DNA of 64,000 bases, taken from contig NC_045144.1 in assembly GCF_008831285.2 (NCBI RefSeq), forward strand, positions 22,523,716 through 22,587,715, read 5' to 3'. Position 1 is the first letter of the stretch; the number at the start of each line of letters is the position of its first letter. A program made the translations under genes and the position numbers. This stretch comes from Nymphaea colorata. Taxonomy: Eukaryota > Streptophyta > Magnoliopsida > Nymphaeales > Nymphaeaceae. Positions 47,571 to 58,338 of the stretch are shown one piece after another. Under the pieces are notes generated by a model that worked only from the letters and a program-made list of their open reading frames with translations, made no database searches and was not told where the DNA came from.

Positions 47571-49450
47571 TGAAGAACAAGCTAGAATCACCCCTACCTT
47601 GTGGTTGGCTTTGGTGTTTGGAACTTCTCTTTTCTAGTTCTCTAAATCAAGCAATCCTAAGTACAAATCAAAGCTTAGATTCGAGTTTAGCAAAGTTAGA
47701 AGAAGAAGGTCTTCTTCCTTAAAAAGGGGTACAAAGATGATTTCCTTGTACTAGAAATCCTAAGCAAGAGTCCAATGAAGTACACTAAATTAGCAAGACT
47801 AGGAGCAATCAAATGGGAAAATGAGAGAGAGAGAGGTTGGATGATGGCAGCTCCTCCTCTCATTGGCTCCTTCTTCTTCTTCCTCCTCTTGGCTGCGACG
47901 AAGGGGGAAGGGAAGGAGAGAGCACTAGTATTATAAAAAGAAAATCACCTCCCCCCCCCCCCCCCCCCCCCCCCCCCCGGGACCTCAAGTGGGTTAAAAA
48001 GGATTTTTCTTCTTCTTTTTCATTTTGACTTTGATTTGCCTACAACGGAGGAGCAAGGATGGGTTACACCCCCTCTTTTCTTTTTTTTTTTGCTTTTTTC
48101 AAAAGTTTTTGAAAAGAAAATCCCCCTCCTTGGGAGACATTCTTTTGGTGTGACATCTTTGGGCTGGTCCACCCTTGTGAGGTGGCATGGACCAACCAAT
48201 GGTTGGTCGCCTAGGTGGAAAGATTGTCATCACTACTTGGGTGATTGTGGCTGCCACATCTCCCATGTTAATTCCCAAGAAATTTTAGTACTTTTTTTTA
48301 TTTCGATAATGGTCTCACCTAGTCCACATGCATGAGCTAGGTAGGTTTGGTTTAGGTCAAGTCTAACATGACTTTCACCAAACAAAATTGTGATTTTAAT
48401 TTAAAACTTTGGGTTTAAACATAGTTTCAAATTATAATTAAAACTTTGACGAGAAAAGCTTTCACTTTGACTTTGAACACACTCTCTCTTGGGTGTGTTC
48501 CAGTTTGACTTGGGTCTGCTAGGCTTTGACCTAGAGACGTATATTTAAATTGCATTGAATTGTAGACTTCCCTTATCTACAAATTCAACAATTCAATTCA
48601 TTTTTAAATTGATTATGTCAAATTGAATTATAAAAGACATCTTTATCCAAATTTGAGTGAAAATGGGTTTACCTTGGTCAAAACCCTAATTGAGATTGTA
48701 TGATTGTATAGAATCGTATGACTTACAAGTTCAAACACGTAATTGATTTGCTTAAAACCGTAAATTAGGACTTTATCATTTGAGCTTGATTCATAGAGAC
48801 AATTTTGTCATAAAATTGAATTGATTGGATGGTTTGATCATGGTCAATGTCCAATTCACGCTTTGACTTCAACTAAATCCAATGCAGTTTGATGATTTTG
48901 ACACTTGACAACATTCAATTATGTTTTTTGCTAATTCCAATTTGGATTGTGTTTTGACTAAGCTTAGTCAAAGGTATGTAGGGTTTAGTAAAAGAGTATT
49001 TGGTCCATGACTAGATTGATTGACAGGTTCAATAGGTTCAAGTTTGATTTAGCCTCCTAGGATTGGCCTCACCATTGGGTGAGACTCAGCCGTGCAGGCT
49101 ATGTGGGGCCCACACATGGGTCGCAGATGACATTTTTTATATCTTGTTGGATACTATTTTGGATTTGTGATTCATATTTGAATTCATAGTATGATTTGGA
49201 TTCAAAATGACAATTGCAAATGGATTTGGGTTGCAAACCTAATTTAGAGCCAATATTGTGCACTGGAATGAGATTTGGACTCGTAGTTTTGCATTAGGAT
49301 TTGTGCTATGAGTTAAATTCAAGATTCAAACCTAATTGAGTTTGGGTTGAAAATTCAATTTGAAATTAAGCATTTTCACAATCATTTGTGTTCTTCATAT
49401 GTTTTTGGAATTGCCTCCTGAAGTTGAACAAAAAATTTCAGGTGTTAACA
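47571..49450 (-). mobile_element. LTR-like repeat next to the truncated kinase
   Basis: Read on the minus strand it begins TGTTAACACC (49450) and ends TTGTTCTTCA (47571), as an LTR would. The 47571-48290 part recurs inverted at 9918-10588 with moderate divergence and the same final TTCTTCA. The interior is non-coding and strand-biased (T/G-rich on plus). No 5-bp target duplication was found (ATGGA against CTGTC), and no primer site is next to it. It could be a solo LTR or part of a larger Gypsy element. Confidence 0.5.
47951..47978. repeat. Poly-C tract (28 C)
   Basis: Lies within the repeat at the site where the partner copy (10170-10186) has a shorter interrupted G tract. The minus strand could form a G-quadruplex. 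Confidence 0.9.
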
Positions 49451-50620
49451 CTGTCCTACGTCAATGGTACAAATTTCTCTATTGATGGTGTACTATTAGA
49501 TTTCCCTGTTATAGCATTTTCTTAACTCGTTTTCACAGTATTTGCAAAAACTGTTTTTGGAAGTTTTGGTAAAATCAAAAACCTCAATTTAAGGTTGGGA
49601 ATTGCCTTCAGTTGTGCAAATTATTCAATGTTGTAAGATAAATACTGCAATATATGTGTTTTACGTAACTTCTTTACTTATCGTAATTTTCCACCTGGTT
49701 ATGATGATGATAGTGTTTCTTTATTTTATGAATAAGAGACCATTTTTGTCGATTATTTTCCAGATAACACGACATGGGTCTGTGTGATTTTATCATCTTC
49801 TATAAAAATTTGTGAAGAGCCCAGCGTGAATAGTTTGTGGGATAGAAGAGTCGTAAACTTTTGCGGACATAGTTGCTTTACCTACAAGGCTACAAAATGA
49901 TACCTACACTTGTTCAATCTACCATTCATAATATCATTATGCTTTAAAGTAAAACATGTTTAAGATCAAACTGTCAATGAAAAGGAACCTTCACTTCTAT
50001 TTCATGAAACTTTTGGTGCAAGTTGATCTATTGGCTTCCAGTGAATCTAAAGCTCATCTAAGGAAGAAATGTCTTAATCAATAAACAAAAATATTATTCT
50101 TTGAGGTGCTAGGACATGCTTAGGACAAAAAGTTCTCAAGTGCCACTCACCTTGTGTATATATTATGTACATGTGTTTGTGCTTACCTTTTGGTACACAT
50201 GCCATGGAAAGTCTCAACTCATACTTGTGATGTCGTCTTAGCAAATAGGCATAGTTCTTCTTGGTGTACAATATGTAGTTCCCTTCATAAGCAGTTTCTT
50301 ATGGTTTTAGATTATTGGTTGAAAGCCTGTTAAGCTCTCCAGCTTCTTCCAGTTTACTAGATTCAGTAGATGGGAGCATAATAAATTTTGCCAAAAGGGC
50401 TTAATTATGTAAGTTGTATGAACTTATGAATATAATCTAATACCAGCAGATAATATTTTTTTTGTCATTTTATTATACGCCATGTTGTCTTTGCTGAGTT
50501 GTCATCTCATTACATGCCTAACATTTCAAACTTGGTGCTTCAGTTTTCTTCAGTGAGGTCTCAAACCATACCTCAGTCCTAGGTGTGCATCAATTTATTA
50601 TGATAAGACACAAATACACT
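49451..50620. other. Stretch without recognisable genes
   Basis: AT-rich sequence. I looked for the missing 5' part of the lectin kinase and for further GDPD-like exons here and saw neither. Confidence 0.4.
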
Positions 50621-50625
50621 TTTAA

Positions 50626-50843
50626 CAACAAGCTATATACGATGGAGCTGATATCCTTGATTGCCCAGTTCAAATGACAAAAGATGGATTTCCGTTATGG
50701 TTAAGCACTATGGATCTTTTGGCTAGCACAGGAGCTTCTACATCAAATTTTGTTTCTCTTTTGAAAACCATTCTAGAGATTCAGCAACAAGAAATCTTTG
50801 CCTTCGACCTAACATGGGAGGAAATTCAAACCTTAAGACATAA
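50626..50843 (+). pseudogene. GDPD-like (SHV3/GDPDL family) single exon fragment
   Basis: The plus strand reads QQAIYDGADILDCPVQMTKD, GFPLWLSTMDLLAS and IQQQEIFAFDLTWEEIQTLR. This matches the second glycerophosphodiester-phosphodiesterase-like domain of the plant SHV3/GDPDL family, which are GPI-anchored cell-wall-organising proteins (family pattern: INDGADVIDC, VQMTKDG, FSFDLTWDEIQTLKP). The exon ends at a plausible donor (CATAA then GTAATA). No neighbouring exons were found, so it is most likely an isolated fragment. The frame is open throughout. Confidence 0.82.
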
Positions 50844-51424
50844 GTAATAGCTTGTCGATAATGTTTAATTTCAAGAGTTATTACATAACTACAAGAAATG
50901 TTAATAGTAAGCAATCACCATTGAACCACTTTCTTTCCATTGCATATGGGGCTGGACAAACACACACACACACACACAAAGGCTTGCACACACCAAATAG
51001 GAAGCTTTCAAATTCAAACAATTTTTTCTAACAAAAATGAACGAAAGTTAAGGATAAAGGTAATAGAGGGAACATACCATCCTAATTCTATACACTATGT
51101 AGTAATATTGGCATCTTTCTTATATTGGCTCTGCTACTATATACACATCATTACAGAAGAATGTATGGATATAGTTGTCGACTAGATAAATATTTGAAAC
51201 GAAAAATGATAGAAAGAGACACTTTGAGGATCAACCCATGTCATAGAGCATAACATGACTTTAACTAAACAATGGCATTGACTTGAACCAAAGATTTCAA
51301 AGGAGAAAAGAAAAGATTATATGGTAACATTATAAGTGAAAGATAAAAACTAGATAACATTATATACATAGAGATCTAAGGAGAGAGTTTTTTTTTTTTT
51401 AGTATAGCCAAGAATAGTTGTTAC

Positions 51425-51636
51425 CTTTTGTAAGGGCTGAATTTTTTCTTTTTCATCCTGCAGCGAAACACATGCATACAAAAAAAAAAATGAGAAACAA
51501 GTTTTAAGGAACAAAAATGGTTAGCTAGAGAACATCATGCTTACCTCATCTCCAAGATTTTTGTCAAGATGAAGATGCAATGCCAAATTAAAATATGCCT
51601 TCTTAATCCCTTAATGTGATACAGTTTTTTCAACAC
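51425..51636 (-). pseudogene. DnaJ J-domain fragment, two exons
   Basis: Exon 51545-51636 reads LGVEKTVSH, stop (TAA, 51611-51613), GIKKAYFNLALHLHLDKNLG, DE, and ends at a GTAAGC donor. Exon 51425-51457 follows after acceptor CGCTGCAG and reads DEKEKIQPLQK, then GTAACA. The reference pattern is that of plant DnaJ proteins close to DNAJC9/dnaJ-6: EIKKAYYKLALRLHPDKNPG, DEEAKEKFQQLQK. The essential HPD tripeptide, needed to stimulate Hsp70, has become HLD, and a stop interrupts helix II. Spliced phase across the two exons is maintained. It is a decayed gene piece. Confidence 0.82.
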
Positions 51637-51639
51637 CTA

Positions 51640-52716
51640 GAATCTATGTACATAAAATATAAACAGCATGACATTGTCATTATATTTGAGAGATGAAAAA
51701 GGAAGAATACCACATTTAACACTAAAGTAGACAAGACATTCTTATCCTAAAGAATGAACATTATTTAAATAGGGAAGGTCACACTCCTGCATTTTTCCAT
51801 TTGCATCACATTGGATCCAAAAGTCAGAACTTGCAACAGTTAAGATGGTTACTTTTAGAAGAGAGATGTGAACTTCCATACCAGTCTGTTAGAGATATAC
51901 CAAGAAAAAACCATCATATATCAGGAAAGTTTACCTCATACAATTCAAAGGAAAACCATGTTTACACAGAGGACCTTGTTGGTGTCCATACCTTGTTTAC
52001 ACAGAACAGTTCTGTGGGCATTAAAAAAAATTGCAAGCTGAAGCATTATGAAGTACTGATATATATATATATATATATGGTATGTGACATACCTCAAGTC
52101 TTGAAAACTTCTCTGGTCAGGAAAGAACTGAGGGTTGTGGTGTATGTTTCTAAATAAGGACGGTAGCTTCTAGACTTTGGGTATGAGGTATCCTATTGAT
52201 GCATAATAAACAAGTTGAGCATTTTCCTTGGTGTTTTTATTATGATTTCAATCATTTTTGAAAAATATGTACAGTGATCAGACCTTTGCACTCCACATCT
52301 ACTACTGCTTCCTTGTAGTGTCTCCATAAACACCAGTAGTCATCCATTTTTTTCAAAATCATGCCAATTTATCATTGTGCCATGACCTTTATACTTATAT
52401 TACAGCCACAAAAAGGAAAAAACCAAGATAATAAAACTTTTAACAACTACCAGCTTTTGCCTTAAATAGAAAAAAATGAAATAAAAACATGCTCTATAAG
52501 ACCTAGTGGCTGATGGCAGTCAATTACTCCTTTTATGGTTTTAAAGAGGCATTCCTAATCAGCCTCATGGGTAATTCTGAGTGCTAGTGGCCCATGAAGC
52601 CTTATATGGATCCTTAGACTACAGATACTAATAAAAAGAAACTGAATGACATAATCAACAAGAGTAGATAACCTTAGGAATCGTTGGACGAACACAAAAA
52701 AGGTAAATTGCACTCA
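51640..52716. other. Stretch without recognisable genes
   Basis: AT-rich; a 118-codon plus-strand frame at 51801-52157 crosses a short AT repeat and matches nothing I know. Confidence 0.4.
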
Positions 52717-53455
52717 CCTTCAACACTTATGAGATGGATGCGAAATAGCTTATCCTTCAACTTGCCATCAACAAAAACTAGTTGTGCCAACACAATAATT
52801 ATTATTATTGACGTTCATATATAGTAGGAAAGACTGTGAAAAACATCAAAATTACTCAATCCATATAAAAAAAACCATAAATTTGATTTAACAAATAGAG
52901 ATTAAAACTAGTGCAGGAATGAAAAAGGAAAAAGAGAAGGGCATTACTAGGATGATTGATGCAAAACGTTAGTGTTTTGGATCTTCCCACTTTCCTTGTG
53001 CTTTGGATCTTCACGTTCTACATACCCATCTCTTTCCATTGATTTCCTTTCTTATAGAATCGACAAAGTTTCACCTTCTGGAAAGAACAACCACATGTGA
53101 TCGATTCTTATAGTGGATTCAATTTCATCAAACCAAATGTCTGCTTGTAAGAGAAAAAAACAATGCTTCCATAGTAATACCACTTCTACTATCCTTTTCA
53201 AGGGGTGAATTGAACAGCACTAACATGCAGGCCTAAAAAAGTGCCCCCAAACAGACGAACATGAGCATTTGCAGAAAATCATCATATAAACTCTTCAAAC
53301 ACCCATCAACAAACTTAATCTCCCTGACGAAAACACATTGATCTCTCTACAAATGAAAAAATGTACAAAGGCAAAAGTCCTAACCTCATGAAACCAAATT
53401 CTCAATCCAATGACACATGCTCATGATCTATACACGTCATGATATAGAGAGAGAT
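52717..53455 (-). repeat. Diverged dispersed repeat, inverted partner of 9116-9885
   Basis: Aligned to the first copy by several shared blocks. On the minus strand its far end could be an exon: FVDGKLKDKLFRIHLISVE followed by GTGAGT. Immediately upstream on the same strand (53690-53515) is another open stretch ending PFQG with GTGAGC. Together these suggest a duplicated segment of an unidentified gene. Confidence 0.7.
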
Positions 53456-54386
53456 CTTGAAGCATACATGCTCCTGCATGAAGAAGGGAGAGAGAAGTGA
53501 TGAGGAAAGAGCTCACCTTGGAAGGGAATGTCAAGCACCTTGCCCCAGATTGGGAACCACAACTTTTGCCTCAGTTGAATTAGGTTGGGATGGGGATTTA
53601 TTTGATGGTAGTGATGGAATCGTATTTCGGGAGCTTGGAAAACACATCCCCTGCAATGTGGTCCAAGCAACCCGAGAACTAACCCCAACCTAGGTTTGTT
53701 CCTCTAATTTGCCTGATTCTAGATCAAAGTTATATAGGTTGTCCTTATATGTAACAAGTAAAAGAGCCGCACAAACAAACTCACTCTAGTCACTTCTGAC
53801 ATTTTTGGAATGGACCAACTCCATGAAGTTAACCAGTTTTCAAAAAAAAGAAAAAAAAGAAAATTAAAGAGGCATCTATGAAAATGACGCTCCATTTTGG
53901 ACATGCTCCCCTATCCCCTCATTTGGAATGAATGAGACCAAATAAAAATCTTAAAAAATTAAGAGCAGCCCAGCTGGGCATGCCCTTCAAATCAAATTTC
54001 CAAGAAGCCTATTCTCTTAGAACAGAAAATTGCTAAGTTCCAAGGTTTGAAAAATTCAAGTTAATCAAGATGAGACATACATGAATGGCGTGCTTTCCTC
54101 TTCATTCGATTTCTTCTTTGGAAAAACAAACAGACCTTACTAGAATCAGCTCAATTCTAGCTGACACCCTTCCTCGAAAACATGGAAAGGAGACCAGCAT
54201 GCTTCCTTTCCTAGTTTTGGGACAAGTTTAACAAAAGAAAGAAATCGATTGGTAGGGAAGTTGGTGCACATTGCATGCATGGTGACTTCTTTCCCATGCA
54301 AAAATCAAGTGGGATTCTTCCCCTTGATCTCATCTGGTTCCAATAAAATTGACCAAATTCCAACACTAATGACTTGGTGCCTATAA
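53456..54386. other. Stretch with unidentified exon-like frames
   Basis: Opposed frames of 78-83 codons at 53437-53693 overlap; neither resembles a known family. The rest is non-coding. Confidence 0.35.
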
Positions 54387-54394
54387 ATTGGACC
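54387..54394. repeat. Left 8-bp target site duplication of hAT element
   Basis: ATTGGACC, identical to 55407-55414. Confidence 0.9.
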
Positions 54395-55406
54395 TAGGCC
54401 TGGGTGCTGGGTTGGGCCACCGCCGAGTACCTGGTACCCGGCCCGGTTTGGGCCCAAGTCCCGGTACTTGTTTTATCTTATCAGGTTTTAATTAATTGTG
54501 CCCGGCCCAGCCCGACATCATAACAGGCTGGGTCCGGGTTCAGCTATTGGGCCCATTGGGGCCCGTTAGGCACGTTAGGTGGTTCTCTTCATACATCAAA
54601 CTTTTTACCAAACGGAATTTAGCTTTTCGATAGGAGAAATGTGTGTGTTGAGTAGGCCTTGACGCCACCACCGTTGCCTCACCGCTCGTCTGCCACCTTT
54701 GCCATCGACTTCCAGTCCACCACCAAGGCACCTCATGGCAGACTATTGGACTAACAAGCATTGGGGGGCACTCTTCATCACAGCAGGTAAGATCAGCCCC
54801 AAATACCATCCAGCGGTTCTCCTTTCCTTTTGCCCAATCCATCCCCATCATAAGCCAAATGAGAGAGAGGGATTCCTAATTCATATCTGAAGATTTCTAG
54901 GGCAAAAGGGACACTGCCAAATCGCAGTAGGTTTGGCGGAGAGAAGCCAATGGATGGCAGCAGCCTCCATCATCAGACGGAGAGGCACATGAGACCCATG
55001 GACCAGCAACCTCCTCCTCGACCGCCAATGGAGTTCCACGCAGTTCCAGTGTCATCAGTCGCACCCTCCTCCTCCCCTTCCCTATCATCATTATCCTACC
55101 ATCAGTAGCAGCAGCTTCTGCAACCTCTCCAGCGCCAATGGATTCCACCTCCTGACCACTGCAGATGCAGTTTGCGCACCCTCATCCACCTCATCCACCA
55201 CCAAGGCCATCCCACTATGGTATTACCCGGCCCGGCCGGCAGTTAACAAACGGGCCAGGTTGGGCCTCAGATGAGGTTAACCAGGCCCGGTACCCTGATC
55301 TTAATAATCGGGCCGGGTAGCGGGCAGACCCGATTCAAATACGGGCCATTAATGACATTGACTAAATGGGTCGGTCTGGCCCGGGCCGGCCCGATGCCCA
55401 GGCCTA
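54395..55406. mobile_element. Non-autonomous hAT-type transposon, 1012 bp
   Basis: Left terminus TAGGCCTGGGTGCTGGGTTG; right terminus, reverse complemented, TAGGCCTGGGCATCGGGCCG. The first ten bases are identical. Perfect 8-bp duplications (ATTGGACC) flank it, as for hAT transposases. Subterminal regions are packed with GGCCCGG and CGGGCC words. No transposase. The centre holds GC-rich sequence unlike the flanks, including a 52-codon frame at 54950-55108 (Pro/Ser/His-rich, MDQQPPPRPPMEFHAVP) and on the other strand frames of similar length. This could be captured host sequence. The duplication is perfect, so insertion seems younger than most elements here. Confidence 0.88.
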
Positions 55407-55414
55407 ATTGGACC
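55407..55414. repeat. Right 8-bp target site duplication of hAT element
   Basis: ATTGGACC directly after the right terminus. Confidence 0.9.
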
Positions 55415-56090
55415 CCATGCATACTAGGAGGGGATTCCTCTCCAGCCAGCTGAAAATGCCCCAAAGATCTCTCTCCTGCTAGCTGAAGCAGCTCCAAAGT
55501 AACAACTACTGTAGCTCTGAGTGAGGTGGATTCCAACCAAAGCCTCACCCTAGGCTCCATCAAAGTAGGCATCTAGCTCAAATATCCCACTTTGACGCCT
55601 CAAACCTCACAGCCTTCAAACCGAGTCCAGATGAAGCATCTTGCTCGACTTCAAATCCAAGCATCTTGAGCTTGGATTCCGGCGGGAGTTTGCTCAGTCC
55701 AGATGTCATTCCATCAAGCTCCAGCCAAGGTGACCCGGCCCAACTTTCAGGTCTAACACCCTGAACCGAGCACCATCAGCCTAGGCATTCTCTGACCTTC
55801 ACGTCGAGCCCAGCCTGACGTACCCTGTTCTGCCTGTTCCATGCATCCTCCTTCCCTGCTTTAAATGCCTCCAGCTCCAGCAACTTAGTGCCGCAATAGA
55901 GGGCTGCAGCTAAGTGCTCCTATCTCCTCTTGAGGCATATTGGCTCCACCAAACCCAGTGTCTCTAGGGTCCACCTTGCACTCGCCTCAACCTTTCCATT
56001 CACTCAGGTCATCCTCCTCATCTTGCATTTTATTTCAATGGGTTAATGGATTAAAGTGCATGGCTATTGCTAAAAAAAAAAAATAAAGGA
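55415..56090. other. GC-richer non-coding stretch ending in poly-A
   Basis: About 600 bp with C-rich plus strand, a TTTAAATGCCTCCAGC promoter-like site near 55861, and A12 at 56072. It resembles LTR or processed-transcript sequence, but has no protein similarity or target duplication. Confidence 0.3.
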
Positions 56091-58115
56091 ATCAGTCCTG
56101 TCGAGCAGCTATTAAGAGGCAGGCTGCAAGCGTGGCCAGACAGCCTTCTCCATGGCCTGATTAGCAGCAACCATGGTGAGGCTATCACCACCTCCTATTG
56201 AGCCAAAATCAAGGGTTCAAACACCCCTGATCTTACTAATGTGTAATTTAATGGGCATATCACTGCCATTTTTCAGTAACAAGCAAGGCTGATCTATAGT
56301 TTAGAAAGAAAAAATTGGTGTCATGATGCCATAAATCAATCCGTAACCAGCCTATTGGCCCTGGTTTATGACAGTCCTTTACCCAAATCCGTGGTTCACA
56401 GTGAACTAATTTCGGTTAGCCATGAACATGGTGATTTGACTAAACCAACTTCAAATTCGAGTAGGAATGGCCACACGTCCATTTGGCCATTCTTACAGCA
56501 TGTGTTACGGTGGTCTTGCTTGACTCATGCTCCTCAAAATGGACAGCATTGAGTCAAGACAGGTGAGATTCCACTCAAATTGACAGTCACATTACTGTCC
56601 TAGAAACAGAATCCTTGGTGAACTTTCCCCTAATTCTAGTTCCTAAGATGCTATATCATCACAATCAAATACATTGATTTCAAACACATAACAATCTTGC
56701 TAAAAAAGAAAGAGTGCTCTATACAAGTTCATCGCATGAATTATGGACGAAAATGGCCAATGCATGCAGGGTGGGTTTTCTTGCTTTAGTTTGAAAGCAG
56801 GAATAAGGTCAAGCTGGGTTGCCACGTAAAATGTATACATTAAAATTATTTGTGCTTGCATTCTCATGATTTTCACAATCATTCTAAACCTAAGCTCTGT
56901 TTTGAAAACCAGAAAATGGCATTTTCAAAATCAACCTATCCCATAAACAAAAATCTGATTTTAAAACAGTCTCATCCGTGTGTAATCATGATGACGAGAC
57001 CACCATAGCTTGGAATAGAATTTGGATCATTCATCTATGTGATGGATGGTTTTTAGCGATGTATGTGAAAAGAGAAAGATGAGTGAAGTACAAATGAATG
57101 GGCAATGAATCAGACTCCATAGTCTTATCAAATCAATTCCACCATGAATCAGATCTACTTAAGCTATGAGCACAGTCCATCTTGTAAATGGAAAGGGCAA
57201 TAAAATTGGGTTTATTTCAATATACAAATTTCTGAAATTTTCAGACGTTTCTATGGGTTGAAAACCCAGCAATTAACAAAAATGCTTTATCTAGTTATGT
57301 TCTAAAAGATATCTTTTGATCCAAGTACAAGGCTTTTGGTCAAGTTGACAGCAACATAAGAAATCCAATTTTTACAAAGGCCATTTGGAAATAGGTATTT
57401 TCAAGGTAGTTCCAAAATCAAAATTTATCAACTCTACAGAAGCCATGCACTCCAATTGAAACCAATCTTTCAAAATGTTTTGTCCCAAAAAACCTAGTAG
57501 AATCCAAAAATGTGATTTTCCCACCCAGCAGTTTATTCCCTAAAATTGGGTTTCAAAACCAAATGAACCCAGTTTTTCTTACGTTCTAACCAAAATGAGT
57601 TGAAATCAACTTGTCAAAATGAATCTTGGAATTCCATCAATTTTCAAATCCAAAATTTCAAAACCTAACTAAGCTCATGGACCTTACTCATAAATTTCCT
57701 ACTTCCAAGGTGAACCAATGTCTATGTGAGATCTAATTAAATTGTGCATGGAGAGGAATAGAATAAAGTATGAATGAACATACAGTTTATCTTATGGAGG
57801 CATGCATGCACTCACTTCAAGAATGCATTCACTCTCCTAGCCCAAGATTTTAGTGAGTCAAATCAGAATCGCTACCATAACTAAGTCATATTTTGACAAA
57901 AACTTGGGCACCTCCTTATTTTGACGCAAAAAACACAAAATTTCCAAAATGGCTGCAAACTATAATTTTCAATATCGTTTTCAAATGTATTCTATGATCA
58001 GGCTTTCCTCAAACCAAACTCAAATCAATTTTCAGTCCTTAGTCTACTCAAAATCAAGCAGATTTTCATGACCATTATCAAAATTTCAATTTTCCAAAAT
58101 CAAGAAAATTCCCTA
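56091..58115. other. Long A/C-rich strand-biased non-coding region
   Basis: The plus strand is rich in A and C and poor in G from about 56900 to 58115 and again to about 58900. No coding frame. Such bias is common in long LTRs of plant Gypsy elements. Confidence 0.4.
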
Positions 58116-58123
58116 CATCGGAA

Positions 58124-58338
58124 TAGGAGTGGGCACCAGGAAGGGTTGCCGGCAGGGGCCTGGGTCTAGGGCCAAAAAACCCAGCCCAGGCCCCAAACAC
58201 CCGGCCCGGCCCAATGGGGCTCGACTCAGCCCATTAATATTTAAAAATAGCATTTTATTATTAAAGATTTTTTTATTATAACCGTGCCTGGGCCCAATGT
58301 TTCGGATATAAGGCCGACCCGGCCTGATGCCCACCCTA
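58124..58338. mobile_element. hAT-like MITE, 215 bp
   Basis: Left terminus TAGGAGTGGGCACCAGG; right terminus, reverse complemented, TAGGGTGGGCATCAGGCCGG. Flanks CATCGGAA (58116-58123) and CATCTAAA (58339-58346) match at 6 of 8, as a decayed 8-bp duplication. GGCCCGG words match those of the element at 54395-55406. Non-coding. Confidence 0.72.

Noticed and set aside
47571-49450. Complete solo LTR with target duplication
   Set aside because: Ends look right (TG to CA), but the flanking five bases do not match, so the call was left as LTR-like.
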